Shown one piece after another: positions 13,398 through 26,154 of a stretch of DNA of 64,000 bases (the first letter of the stretch is position 1; each line of letters opens with the position of its first letter). Below the pieces are notes generated by a model that saw only the letters and a program-made list of their open reading frames with translations, made no database searches and was not told the origin of the DNA. A program made the translations under genes and the position numbers. This DNA comes from Hydra vulgaris (lineage: Eukaryota; Cnidaria; Hydrozoa; Anthoathecata; Hydridae): positions 6,436,001-6,500,000 of the forward strand of contig NC_088934.1 in the NCBI RefSeq assembly GCF_038396675.1. The letters run 5' to 3'.

Positions 13398-13662
13398 TAC
13401 CATAATTGTAAAGAAAATGTACAGAACATATTGAAAGTATTTTTTTTAAAACTTGTAAATGTTTGAAAATACCTCCGAGGTACACCACTTTCCCCTAGAT
13501 ACAAATACACTGGTAAAAAACTTGAACCAGTGAATTCAATGAAAAATATTTTAAAATGAAGAAAAACCTTTCACTATAATCCCTGAAAGTTTAAAGTTAT
13601 TAACCAAAAAAATAAATTTCAAAACAAATAAAATCTACGCCTTAATCCGGCACTGAAAATAT
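13398..13662. other. Non-coding flank
   Basis: No gene. A GAGGTACACCAC word at about 13479 echoes the hairpin at 10703, so the Tigger element may have inserted into an older small element. Confidence 0.3.
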
Positions 13663-13667
13663 TACTA

Positions 13668-14026
13668 TTGTATGTTTTTATGTATGTATATTTGTATGTA
13701 TGTATGTATGTATGTATGTATGTATGTATGTATGTATGTATGTATGTATGTATGTATGTATGTATGTATGTATGTATGTATGTATGTATGTATGTATGTA
13801 TGTATGTATGTATGTATGTATGTATGTATGTATGTATGTATGTATGTATGTATGTATGTATGTATGTATGTATGTATGTATGTATGTATGTATGTTTGTA
13901 TGTATGTATGTATGTATGTATGTATGTATGTATGTATGTATGTATGTATGTATGTATGTATGTATGTATGTATGTATGTATGTATGTATGTATGTATGTA
14001 TGTATGTATGTATGTATGTATGTATG

Positions 14027-14060
<34 letters not shown>

Positions 14061-14093
14061 TGTATGTATGTATGTATGTATGCATGTATGTAT
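13668..14093. repeat. (TATG)n tetranucleotide array
   Basis: About 105 copies of TATG with very few interruptions (TTTG near 13694 and 13895, TATA near 14029, TGCA near 14080). The open frames in all phases are artefacts. The array abuts a hAT-type terminus at 14094. Confidence 0.97.
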
Positions 14094-15970
14094 CAGGGCC
14101 CTGTGCAGTTACTTTTCGGGGCCCTTAATAAATTTTTTTTCGACTTTATAGAATTCATTTTTATTGGGTTTTATTTCTAAAAAATGCCCTTTTGCAGTTG
14201 CATTTTCCATTGACAGTATTGTAAATCCTGAAAGTCTTTCCTGTGACATTGTAGAAGGCAGATAATTAATTTGCAATTCTTTTTGAATTAGTTTGAATTA
14301 GTTTTGAAAATGATCGTTCACAATAAGCAACGTTAATGGGTATTGTTAAAATTATTCGATATACGTGATACATACATTTGGATATAGTTCTTCCAAATTC
14401 CTTTCTAAAATGAATTCCAAATTCTCTATAATAGCATAATTATCTTCTAAAATATATCTTAAAATAGAAAGTTCTTTTTTGAATTCCTCGTCTTTAACAT
14501 TTCTTAAGTGTTCGAGCAGATTTGAACAATTGAATTCATTTGTATTCATAGTTTTTAGATTTTTATTATCGAAAAGAAAACCAAAAGTTTAATTTAAAAA
14601 AATATACGATTCAAATCGTTCTTGTAACGAATCTTTTACTTTGTCGATTAGTTTGTTAAAATAAGATTCTTTAAACTTATCTTCAGCCGTTTGAGTTAGA
14701 TGGTTATACTCATCATCAATTTCAGAGACGAGATCACGTATATCAATATCACAGTATTCAATTGAATCAATCATCGTTTATTGGTTCAATTTCTTCATTA
14801 GGTATATCAATATCGTAATATTTCTCATTTGCTTTATTTTTATGGTCTGTATAATAACAATACTCTCCCAATCTCTTGAGATTACGTTCTCTCCGTTTTG
14901 ACTAAAGTAGGATCTGGTAATTTATCAAGACAATTTTTGTTTCTACCTAATATTTGAGTGTCACAAGAAAACCGTTCAGTGAACTGTGCTATAACATCTA
15001 TATCTACCGACGCTTCTTGTGCTTTATTATAATCTGTTCAAAATTGTTTATGAAATCATCAAGAGATAATAGCATAGCCTTTGTATGTTGTAATGCAATA
15101 TTAATTGCCATATTTTTTCGCTGAAGCAATTGTCTGAAAATGTGAAGCTCTGATAACAAGTGATACCAAATTGTTGTGAGCACAACAAATTCATAAGATT
15201 TTATTTGTTTTATTAAAAATGCAGCATGAGTTTTACATTCTGGATGGCTATTTTTAAGTTTATCTAGTGCTAGGCTAATTTTTTTTTACCTGGTATTTCA
15301 CGGTTTTTATACTTTTAAAGCAATATTCCCATCGAGTATTGCTTGGCGCCTTCAGGTTATTATTGAACGTTTTACTTGAAAAGCCTATCGCTTTATTGAT
15401 GCAGCAAAAATTTTATATAAATTATTTAATGTAGTTAAATAATTCTGACTTTTAATATTGTTTTTAACACTGTCATTTAAAACTAAATTGATGTTATGCT
15501 CACCACACGGCGTATACCATGCTTTTTTGTTGACTTCTAAAATTCGACTTTCCACTCCCTTTTATTCTCCTATCATATTGCTTGCGTTGTCATACAACTG
15601 GCCTCAGCAATCAGCAGTCTTGATTCCTAATATTTCTAACTACTCAATACGAAAGTTTGCTAAATTTTCTCCGTTTGATGACATTTGATATCTTAAACAC
15701 TTGGCTTTTGGTCCACTTTTATAACATACCGAATAATGATGGACAGTTAATCTTTTTTGCGAAAATCTAGCGTAGAATCTATCATTACGGAAAAGTATTT
15801 TGATGATTTAATAATACTTACTTTTGCATGTACAACTCTAGAAGCTAGTTGTAAGATTATTTCGATTTGACTTTTCGCAGAAAGATATGATGTAACTCTT
15901 TTTTCTGTATCAGTGATTGATTTTAAATGCATTTTGAGTTCTATAACAAAACTAACAAGTAATTCAATTA
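14094..15970 (-). pseudogene. Degraded hAT transposase, ZMYM1-like
   Basis: Read on minus, the stretch from 15932 encodes SAKSQIEIILQLASRVV then KSSKYFSVMIDSTLD, the block of ZMYM1-like hAT proteins that carries the first catalytic Asp. Next come GVESRILEVNKKAWYTPCGEHNINLVLNDS (the CxxH region) near 15560-15470, and a run to NSHPECKTHAAFLIKQIKSYEFVVLTTIWYHLLSEL near 15230-15150. Open pieces at 14774-14589 and 14549-14352 encode the α-helical insertion. The terminus at 14094 reads CAGGGCCCTGTGCAG, hAT-like. Many stops and frameshifts; the opposite end is not seen and may have been lost where the LINE at 16116 begins. Confidence 0.75.
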
Positions 15971-16115
15971 CTCCTAAAAATTACCATTATTTGGTTCAAA
16001 AGTATTTTCGTTGTTGCCCCTAAAAGCTAAATTTCGCTCACTTAAAAATAGTAGCGCTCTTACAATACATTTTAGATTCTCCATCTGAGTTTTTCTTAAT
16101 TGAACACATTCATAC

Positions 16116-18495
16116 TTGAACACATTCAAGCTTTATTATGCAAAGCTATTAAGCAAAGCCACCGGAAACACTATAAAAACATGGAGTGTAATTAAAGAAA
16201 TAATAGGAAAAAATATTTATGCGAGAAACATTCTGCCAAAAAAAATAACAATTGATAAAAACACAATTTATGAGAAATCAATTATTGCTGAAAAACTAAA
16301 CAGCTTCTTTACTAATACTGGTCCGAATTTGGCATTAAAAATTCCTATGAATTCAACACCATTTGAATCTTTTTAAAAAATTACGATAAAGTCATGGATG
16401 AACCTAATTTAAAACTAATTGAATTGCAAACCGCCTTTTTTTGCCTTAAAACTAACAAAAGTGCTGGATTTGATAAAATTAACGTTTATGTTGTAAAATC
16501 AGTATATAATATAATAGAACCCTCGTTATTTCACATATTTAATCTTTCACTTAAAACAGGTATAGCCCCTGAAAAGCTAAAAATTGCACGAATCACGCCG
16601 ATATTTAAGTCCGGAGATGACTCAAATATTTCTAATTACAGGCCAATATCTATTTTACCTTGTTTTTCAAAATTACTTGAGAGAATAATGTACAACAGAC
16701 TTTTTAATCACTTATCAGATAACGACATGCTGTATTCAAAATAATTTGGTTTCAAAAAAAAAATTCAACGGAGCATGCAGTGATTGAACTAGTAAATCAA
16801 ATATCAAGTGCATTCAGTAGTAACTACTTTACCTTAGGAGTTTTCATTGATCTGTCAAAAGCTTTCGATACCGTTAATCATAATATACTAATAAAAAAAC
16901 TTGAACACTATGGTGTAAAAAATAACAATTTACTTTGGTTCAAAAGTTATTTGGCCGATAGAAAACAATTTATAGTTTATGAACAAAAACAAACATTTCC
17001 GACTGCCGTAATTTGTGGGGTTCCCCAGGGCTCTATTTTAGGACCACTGTTGTCCCTAGTGTATATTAATGATTTAAATTTAGCAACAGACCCATTAAAT
17101 TGTATTCTTTTTGCAGATGACTCCAATCTTTTTTACTCCCACAGTGATATTAATACACTATTTAAAACAACAAACGAACAATTATTGAAAGTTAATGAGT
17201 GGTTCAAAAGTAATAAACTTTCTCTAAATGTGGATAAAACCCAATTTATTTTGTTCCACAAAGTTAATAAATCAAAAAAATATTCCCATCAAATTGCCTA
17301 ATCTAATAATCAATAACATTAACATTAAAAGAGAAAACTCAGTAAACTTTCTAGGCGTAATCTTAGATGAACATTTACGTTGGAGTTTACATATAAAAAG
17401 TATTGAAAATAAAATATCAAAAAATTTAGCAATGATATATAGGGCTAAACCATTTTTAAGCAGTAGTTCTTTGAAAAGTTTATATTTCTCTTTTATTCAT
17501 TATTATTTAACTTACTGCAATATTGCATGGGCAAGTACAAACCATACAAAATTAAAAAAATTGTACTGTAAACAAAAACACGCGTGCAGAATAATTTTTG
17601 GAGCTAATAGAACACTACCTTGTGAGCCTCTTCTGCGTATACTTGGAGCATTAAATATATATAAAATCAACTTACACCAAGTTTTAATGTTCATGTATAA
17701 AACAAATTTAGGATTATCTCCTAAAATATTTCAATCCTATTTTGACAAAATAGTTCATAAATATCCAACAAAATTTTCAAGTAACAACTTTGTTGTCCCA
17801 AAATATAATTCAAAACTAACTTCATATTCAGTTCTTTATCGTGGACCCTACTTGTGGAAAATGTTTCCCAAAATTGTAAATACACATAAAACTAGTAAAG
17901 AGCAGTTTAAAAATGAATCAAAACAGGCATTCTTACTTATGGATTTTAATATATACGATTTTAAATGTTTTTTTTAAATGTTTTTTTTAATTAAAACTCA
18001 AATACATAAAATAATTAATAAAAAATTATGTCACTGAGTGTATCAACATTTTTTTTTTATTATCTTAATTATGGTATTATCTCTATGACGTTTGCTAATT
18101 TATTTACGTTATTTCTATGAAGTTGACTAATTTATTTATGTTATTTCTATGGTGTATATTAATTTATTTACTTTTTATTTTTAAATCTTACTTTAAATTT
18201 TTAATTTTTAAATAACTGATAATATCTTATTTATTTTTTCTTATTCTGAAAAAATGATCTTACTCTTTCCTTAAAGTTTTATTCTTTAAGTTTTTCTTTA
18301 AATGACAAGGAATCTATTTACTTTTTTATTTTTATTTTTTTTATAAATAGTTTGTTAACTATAGATATTTAAATATTACGGTTTTTGTAAATACGTGAGA
18401 ATAGGGCTCGGTGATAAGGCTAAATTAGTCTTCTTCTTGCTCTGCCAATATTTATTTTTATTTATGTGCTTCGAAACTGTATGTATTATTTAACG

Positions 18496-18537
<42 letters not shown>
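16116..18537 (+). pseudogene. LINE (CR1/L2-like) reverse transcriptase, 5'-truncated, with 3' tail and A run
   Basis: A near-continuous reverse transcriptase over three frames: 16116-16376, 16394-16744, 16780-17301 and 17228-17977. Blocks are FFTNTGPNLA, KSAGFDKINVYVVK, ITPIFKSGDDSNISNYRPIS, motif A GVFIDLSKAFDTVNHN, motif B GVPQGSILGPL, motif C LFADDSNLF (Ser instead of the common Thr), then the thumb and C-terminal region ending DFKCFF. Catalytic aspartates are present, but at least three frameshifts make it non-functional. No endonuclease domain: the copy is 5'-truncated. The tail at 18404-18446 reads GGGCTCGGTGATAAGGC then TAGTCTTCTTCTTGC, and an A run follows at 18498-18535, so retroposition polarity is clear. 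Confidence 0.92.
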
Positions 18538-20570
18538 GAATCTATAATACTAACTTCTTCAGATCACAAAAACTTTACCGCAACAAGTATTATTATTTGC
18601 GCAATGGAAAAAAAAATTTATACTGTTCCTAAAAATAACATAATATATACTTCCAAAAAGAAAATTAACTGCTACAAAATGTGTTAAAAATATTATTATA
18701 CTAAAATTATTATATAAATAATAAGGAGGAGTGTGTTGAAGCAAAGAAAACAATTTTCTATCTTTACAATCTATTTACAGTAATTAGTAACATATACAAA
18801 GAGATTTAACAGAAATAAATGTTAACATTGAGAAAATATATGCTGCTGATCCTATTAAATATACAGATTATAAAAAAATTTAGCAAAATTTAGATGCATG
18901 GCTAAACAAAAGAAATTAAAATAACTGTTGATTTTTTTGTTGTTTGCAGGAAAAAGTTTGAAAGTATAGTGTAACACACCATTTTTCATTATCTGATATT
19001 AAATATCTTTATCTATATCTTTAAATTGAGGATGTCCATTCTTGAAAATTATTTTGGGAAATCTTTTTTAATAAATAGGACAATCTCAATAAAGGTCAGA
19101 TTTTTCAAAAAGTGTCACTAAAAATGCTATTCATGCAAAAAAAAAAAATTACATGTGCTTTTGGAAACTAGTAAAGTATGGACCATAACTACCAATGCAT
19201 GAAGACAAATAAATTTAAAAAAAAATTATTTAGTTATTTTATTTAAAACTCAATTACCAATTGCCTTTACAATTTTAACACACAATAATAAATATGGACT
19301 TGTAATATCAAATAATAAATTGCACATTCCAATAGATAAAAGGTATTTTAATTATGAAGGATTATTTTATTATTGATCAGTGCATTAGGTTTTAGTAACT
19401 TTGTAATAATAATTGATTTTCAAGTTTTAAGAACTTTTACTTTTATATGTAGAATTATATTTTATATTTCTATTGTATTTTTGCATTAGCTTTATCAAGT
19501 CTTTTATTTAATTGTTTATTGTTTTATAATGAAGAAAATAACATAAATTAATAAATAAATTAAATAAATAGCATATTTTTATTTAATATATTAGGATAAC
19601 ATTTTTTGAAATTATTCTTTTGGAAACTTTTAAGATGATATGAAGTAATAGGAGGAGTTTTTGACAATTTAGACTGTTAACAATATCCAGTGTTGTTTTA
19701 TATTATTTTCATTTTTATTTATCGAAAGTTGTTGGTTTTTTATTCTGTTTAATTTTAACTTACCACTTTTTGCATTAACTTTTATGAATACTTTACTGAA
19801 TTACTGAGACTGTAGGCTAACATAAGTTAATGAGTCGAAGTGTTATCTTTTTCTGAGCTCCAATTTTTATAAAAAATGTATCCGTTCGTCCAATATATAA
19901 AAATTAAGAAGATTTGACTAAAACAAAGTATCATTCTATATTACTTTTTTTAAGTCCTATCTCCTTTTTTTTGTATTAACGTTGTTTTAACATAAATATG
20001 AAGAACAAAACCACTTTATAGTGTTAATATCTTTGTAATACTAGTTATTTCAACAAAAAATATCCAATATTCGTCTATTAAAGTTGTTTACAAAAGCTGA
20101 AACAACGAAAAGCGTCTTTTAATTAATTAAACAAAACCGCAATTTTGTTTATTTATCCCCTATTAAGAAGTCATTACTTAAGCCGCACGCTGTGAAAGTC
20201 CCCAGTAGTATTTAACTCACGACGTATATTCTAGCAGTAAAACATATCTTTATAGTATAGTATGATAAGAAACATATTTTTAAGAAAAAGTTTTTATTTA
20301 GGTCATTCACCCGTATTAATAATATCAAATAAAATAGTTATCTCACAAGGAAGTTTATTGTATTCCTAAATAATTCAACTCTTCATTTTAGCAAATGTTT
20401 CACGTTAAATTATTTATCTTTAACCCTTAAACCTAACAATTGTATAATTTGTAATTGCTACTTGATTCTACGCATATAAATTGTAAGGATTGTATTCTGA
20501 TGTTATTGCAAAAAAAAGAAAAGAAAATAATTTATTTATTCGTGTCTAGCATTTTTTTGTGTGTTAATTT
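18538..20570. other. Non-coding AT-rich stretch
   Basis: Nothing supported on either strand: no open frame with recognisable content, no TIR pair or RNA gene. Confidence 0.4.
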
Positions 20571-20574
20571 ACCT

Positions 20575-20795
20575 CCTCAAGGCCGAAAAAGTCACTACAG
20601 TCGAGGGGGCTGCTTTAGTTGTTGTTACAACCCTCTCTCAACTCTATAACTTCGAAACACAAATGACGAACAAGACCGCTACGCGGAGAAACAAGTTGAG
20701 CGCGGTACTGCTAGGGACATGGTGGTGATCGAACTCGGAACTTCTCGATTATGAGGCGAGCGCTCTACGACTACACCACTACTGTACTACCGTTA
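20575..20795 (-). repeat. tRNA-derived SINE, family B
   Basis: On minus: an A-box-like TGGTGTAGTCGTAGAGCG (20778-20761) and a B-box-like GAGTTCGATCACC (20734-20722) at tRNA-like spacing, then a body with CTCAACTTGTTTCTCCGCG and GCGGTCTTGTTCGTC. The anticodon region reads CTCGCCTCATAATCG. The sequence continues past a tRNA length without a folded acceptor stem, so this is a SINE and not a working tRNA. Confidence 0.8.
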
Positions 20796-22380
20796 AATAA
20801 TAATAAAAATACCTACTTTTGTGCCAGAAGAGTATTTAACAAATGCATTGATCAATATATGTCAAAAAATTGATTTACAAAATGAACTCTAATTGTGTGC
20901 CAGAAGGATTTGAACTTTTAAATTGTATAAATGTTGAAAATGTTAAATCAGCCATGGCATCAACATGCCAAAATAGTCTATACTTTCACAAAATTCTATA
21001 AAAAATTGATCAAATATCTCATTATAATTAAAAATAGCCATATTTTTAAATACTATTTTTGGTGTAGTTGTAATAGTAGTTATAGTTAACTGCAACTGCA
21101 ACAAATGTATGTAAATAAATACTAAATAAAGAACTGACTTTAATAACTGTACCTATTAACTATATCTTATATCGATAACCCTAGCTGATAAAATGAATAA
21201 CTAGTTACAGTAAAAAAAAACAACTACAAAGTGAGCAAAACAAATCATTATGCCAATAACAAAATAAAGAACAAGCAATAGCTAACCTAAATTAGCCAAT
21301 TGTATAACTTTATACCTCTATAAGACACTTAAAAAAATAAAATAATGTACATAAATAAACCAACAATAAAAAACAAAAAAACGCATTTATGTATTATGTA
21401 TATTGATTGAATTTAAATATCCAAATAAGTCATAAAAACAAAAATAAAAACAGCAGAAATTATTGGATACATTCTCAACAATGATAGTACTAAAGGCACA
21501 CCTTTTATGACAGTATAACACAGTAACAAAAGGAAACACCTCTAGTTTACCATTCTCAATACATTTCAGGTAATGTTACCTCATGTCATTATTTTTTTAT
21601 ATAATTAAACTTAGGTTGATACCGCTACACAAAGTTGACATTTTTTTAATATAATTATTTGTTATTCCATCAGAGACATATTGCTAAACATCTTCAACAG
21701 AGTAATTATAGACTGGCATTTTAATTATATAATTTTAAAAAATTTAGAAAATGATTATTTTTGTTATTTGAGTTTATTCCTAACGGAAACAAGGCTACTT
21801 ATTTAACGATAGATTTAACCTACCTAACGAAAGCTTTACATCATATCTGCGCATGCGTGACGCTTGCGCAGAAATGACTATCTACTTATTTAACGCGACA
21901 CCGGATCCGTTTCGCTCTTTTTTGTGCGCCGCTTTCATAACATCTTTTCGATATTTGAGATAATTAAATGTTGTATGTAAATTTAAATTAAACGACACGT
22001 GAGTTTAAAAATGTTAAAAAAACTGTTTAAAAATAAATAAAAACTAACAATTTGAAACAATAAAACAACAGAACTATTAGGTATATTTGAAATATATTTG
22101 AAAAATATTTTTTTTCAAATTAAATCGTTATCAAACTAATCAAATTTTTTTTGTTTCCATTTGATTGATTTTTAGATTAAAACTTTTCCAAAGCGAAATT
22201 TTGAGCGGAATTCTATTTTCATTTGAATGGAGTTTCATTCGATTGCGCGTGCAAAATTTGGAAAAATTCCTAGAACTCCTAACAAAATAAGTTTCTAATC
22301 GAAAAGTAATTTAGAACTAACGATTCTTAAGATTTGGCTTCTAGTGCTAGTTTCTTATAAAGTTTAATACTAGAAAAACG
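20796..22380. other. Non-coding stretch with a small CpG-rich patch
   Basis: No gene seen. At 21845-21935 there is a local rise in CpG with TGCGCATGCGTGACGC followed by TTGCGCAG, a word close to the NRF-1 site, then GGATCCGTTTCGCTC. Promoter function is speculative; no coding start follows nearby. Confidence 0.35.
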
Positions 22381-22384
22381 TGTT

Positions 22385-22460
22385 TTTAATATTTGGGGCC
22401 CCTTTAATATAGGGGGCCTAGTGCGGTTGCACTTTTTGCACTTGCGAAAGTACGAAAGTA
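22385..22460. mobile_element. Possible hAT terminus fragment
   Basis: GGGGCCCCTTTAATATAGGG followed by GGCCTAGTGCGGTTGCAC resembles the subterminal G/C words of hAT elements such as the end at 14094. No partner end found. Confidence 0.35.
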
Positions 22461-22567
22461 AGACACCATAATGAGGAAAATCCCCTACGCAGCTTTGTGC
22501 CATCACATGATACACCAATAAAAAAAGTAACACTTTTTAAAAGTATTTACTATTATTTTACTGAGAT

Positions 22568-22695
<128 letters not shown>

Positions 22696-22848
22696 AATTT
22701 AACCAGTCTTATCTTTGTTTTTGAAACAGGAATTCTTTTCCAGTATAATCTAACAAGAAGCCAATAAAAAAAATTTTACATGTAAACTTTATCAGACTTT
22801 TTTTTTCATTAGAAGTCATTAATTTAGGTGTACTACTGATAAAGAGTA

Positions 22849-23755
22849 GATGAGACCGGGGTTAGTTGGCCGCAGGGGTAAGTTGACGAACTGCCCTTAT
22901 CTTCAGAGCCTTTCAACAGAAAGTGACAAAAACTACACAGAACCTTCCTAATTGACCATTTCATCATTAACAATAGTATTGCCAGGATTCGCGCATGAGC
23001 ATGGGAGATATTATGATTTATGCATTTTTTGGACAAAAACGTAACTTTTGGAACATCGCTTCCTTTTTACTTTACAAAAAAAATAGTAAGTTGTATAAAA
23101 AAAAATTATTGCAAAGTCACAATTGGTTTACTATATCCAGTCAGACTTTTTTTTCAAAGTTGCCGTTTTTCAGGATCTATAGACTGTTGATTGAAAAAAA
23201 GGTTTTCGGGGTAAGTTGGCAAAATTTTCACGGAGTAAGTTGGCTCATTGCATTTACTATGGAAAAAATTATATATTTTTATAAAATTAATTTTTTTTTT
23301 TTCAATTTTTAACAATATTGAAAAAATTTATTTTTTACAAAAAAAAAAAAAAAAATTTCTTTAGGCTTTTTTCACAGATAAAAAGTGGGCTACTGTTTTG
23401 GCTGTTATACAGACTAATATTTGGTACGATCTAGAATTAACATTAAATTTTGGTATAAAATTGTTGCCAAAATTAATAGTAAAAAAAAGTTCTATTAATT
23501 TTCCATTTAATAGTACATTAATAATCATTTTTATAGTTTGCTTCAACTTACCCCGTGGTGGGGTAAGTTGGCGCAATTTTTTTTTTGAGGGCCCGGAAAG
23601 ACCCCAAGAGTTTGTTTTTGTAAATGAATTCAAATTTTATAAATTACCCAAATTCATACTCTTTAAGACTACACTTTAATATTTTCAAAAAAATGTACTG
23701 TTAGGGCTACAGAACTCATAGAGTAAAAACCGAGCCAACTAGCCCCAGTCTCCCC
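22849..23755. mobile_element. Non-autonomous TIR element (907 bp)
   Basis: The left end GATGAGACCGGGGTTAGTTG and the reverse complement of the right end GGGGAGACTGGGGCTAGTTG match well. Both are flanked by TA. GGTAAGTTGGC-type words repeat inside (22876, 23210, 23236, 23561). No transposase is encoded. The right third is homologous, inverted, to the left two thirds of the element at 56592, so both belong to one family. TA duplication and the GGGG start fit the pogo/Tigger group. Confidence 0.85.
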
Positions 23756-23757
23756 TA

Positions 23758-24731
<974 letters not shown>

Positions 24732-24740
24732 GGTAGATTA

Positions 24741-25417
24741 GGGTAATATGAGCACCTTGGTAATATGAGCATACTTAAAGATTTCTAAATTTATATGCAG
24801 TAATTAGAGGCTATCACATAATTAAAACGCTTTTAATTTTTTTGCGTTGTTAAATTTCTATCATCACCCATAAATAAATCTCGTTCCATTTTTGTTTGAA
24901 AAACAATGCATAGAAACATTGAGTTTTGACTTTATTTAAAGATACCATTTTTGTGTAATATGAGCATGCTCAAACTACTCAGTGTTTTTGATTAAAATTG
25001 CCTAGTTTAAAGTCCTAAAATAGCAGTGGTTTTAATTACTTTTTGAATAAAAACAAAACATCGTAAAAAATTTTAATATTTTAACAATACTAAATATTTT
25101 TCTGTAATTTAAATTCAAAAAATTTGAACTTTTATCGTTCAAAGGTTTAAGTTAATAAAATTGAAAAAATAACGAACTTATTTTTTTAATTTCATTTTGC
25201 AGAAAACATAGAAGTATTGTTTCAACAAAAGATGGCTTAAAATTTGATCTTTTAAGGATAAGTTTTGTTAATAACGAATTGTTATATTCCAAAAATTAGT
25301 TCTAATTGTCAGGTTGGTTTTTTTTTTACTTAATCAATGTTATTTTTTTGAGCTAATTTAAAGTGCTAATATTACATTGTGGTCTGGATAATATGAGCAC
25401 TTTTGCTCATATTACCC
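24741..25417. mobile_element. Small TIR element with TAATATGAGCA repeats
   Basis: The left end GGGTAATATGAGCA at 24741 and the right end TGCTCATATTACCC at 25404-25417 are perfect inverted repeats over 14 bp. The TAATATGAGCA word also occurs at 24760-24770, about 24956 and 25389. TA precedes the left end, but AG follows the right end where a second hairpin arm begins. No coding. Likely a Tigger/pogo-type MITE. Confidence 0.65.
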
Positions 25418-25449
25418 AGACCACAATGTAATATTAGCACTTTAAATTA
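25354..25449. repeat. 46-bp-arm hairpin
   Basis: Arms 25354-25399 and 25404-25449 are reverse complements with one mismatch (A at 25389 opposite C at 25414) and a 4-nt CTTT loop. The inner ends of the arms are the TGCTCATATTA terminus of the element at 24741. Confidence 0.93.
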
Positions 25450-25547
25450 AAGAAAATATTTTGGGTGCCCAAATATCTAAGTAATTCCTGAGTAGGGATC
25501 CCTAAAAATTGTTTATTCGCAAAATTTTTAGATCCAGCATAATTGTT

Positions 25548-25805
<258 letters not shown>

Positions 25806-25868
25806 GTAAATTATGTTAGTGTATTTTACAAATAGAGTGCTCAACGTTCTTAAAGAACAGAGCAATAA

Positions 25869-26024
25869 TAAATTAGTAAAAAACACTTATCTAACTTTTT
25901 CTTCTACTTGAAGTTTCACTATTGCTGGATCATCAGGAAGAGTTCTTCTGATGAACTCTTCCTGATGATCCAGCAATGGTGAAACTTTAAGTAGAAGAAA
26001 AAGTTAGATAAGTGTTTTTTACTA

Positions 26025-26029
<5 letters not shown>
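25869..26029. repeat. 77-bp-arm hairpin
   Basis: Arms 25869-25945 and 25953-26029 are reverse complements with only two mismatches; the loop is the 7-nt TTCTGAT. The core reads GATCATCAGGAAGAGTTC. There is no coding in the arms. Confidence 0.95.

Positions 26030-26108
<79 letters not shown>
26030..26108. repeat. (TA)n microsatellite
   Basis: Pure TA directly after the hairpin. Confidence 0.95.
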
Positions 26109-26109
<1 letters not shown>

Positions 26110-26154
26110 GTATTATGTTAATTTAAAATATATTTTTATACCTTCTATAATATA

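Noticed and set aside
13668..14180. 170-residue open frame of Met-Tyr-Val-Cys repeats
   Set aside because: Pure TATG tetranucleotide; all three frames and the reverse strand are open.
20660..20795. Working tRNA gene on minus
   Set aside because: A and B boxes are present but no acceptor stem pairs, and the sequence continues into a SINE body also found at 9400.
23398..23679. 93-residue plus-strand frame
   Set aside because: Lies within a non-autonomous TIR element and its homologue at 56592 does not keep the frame.
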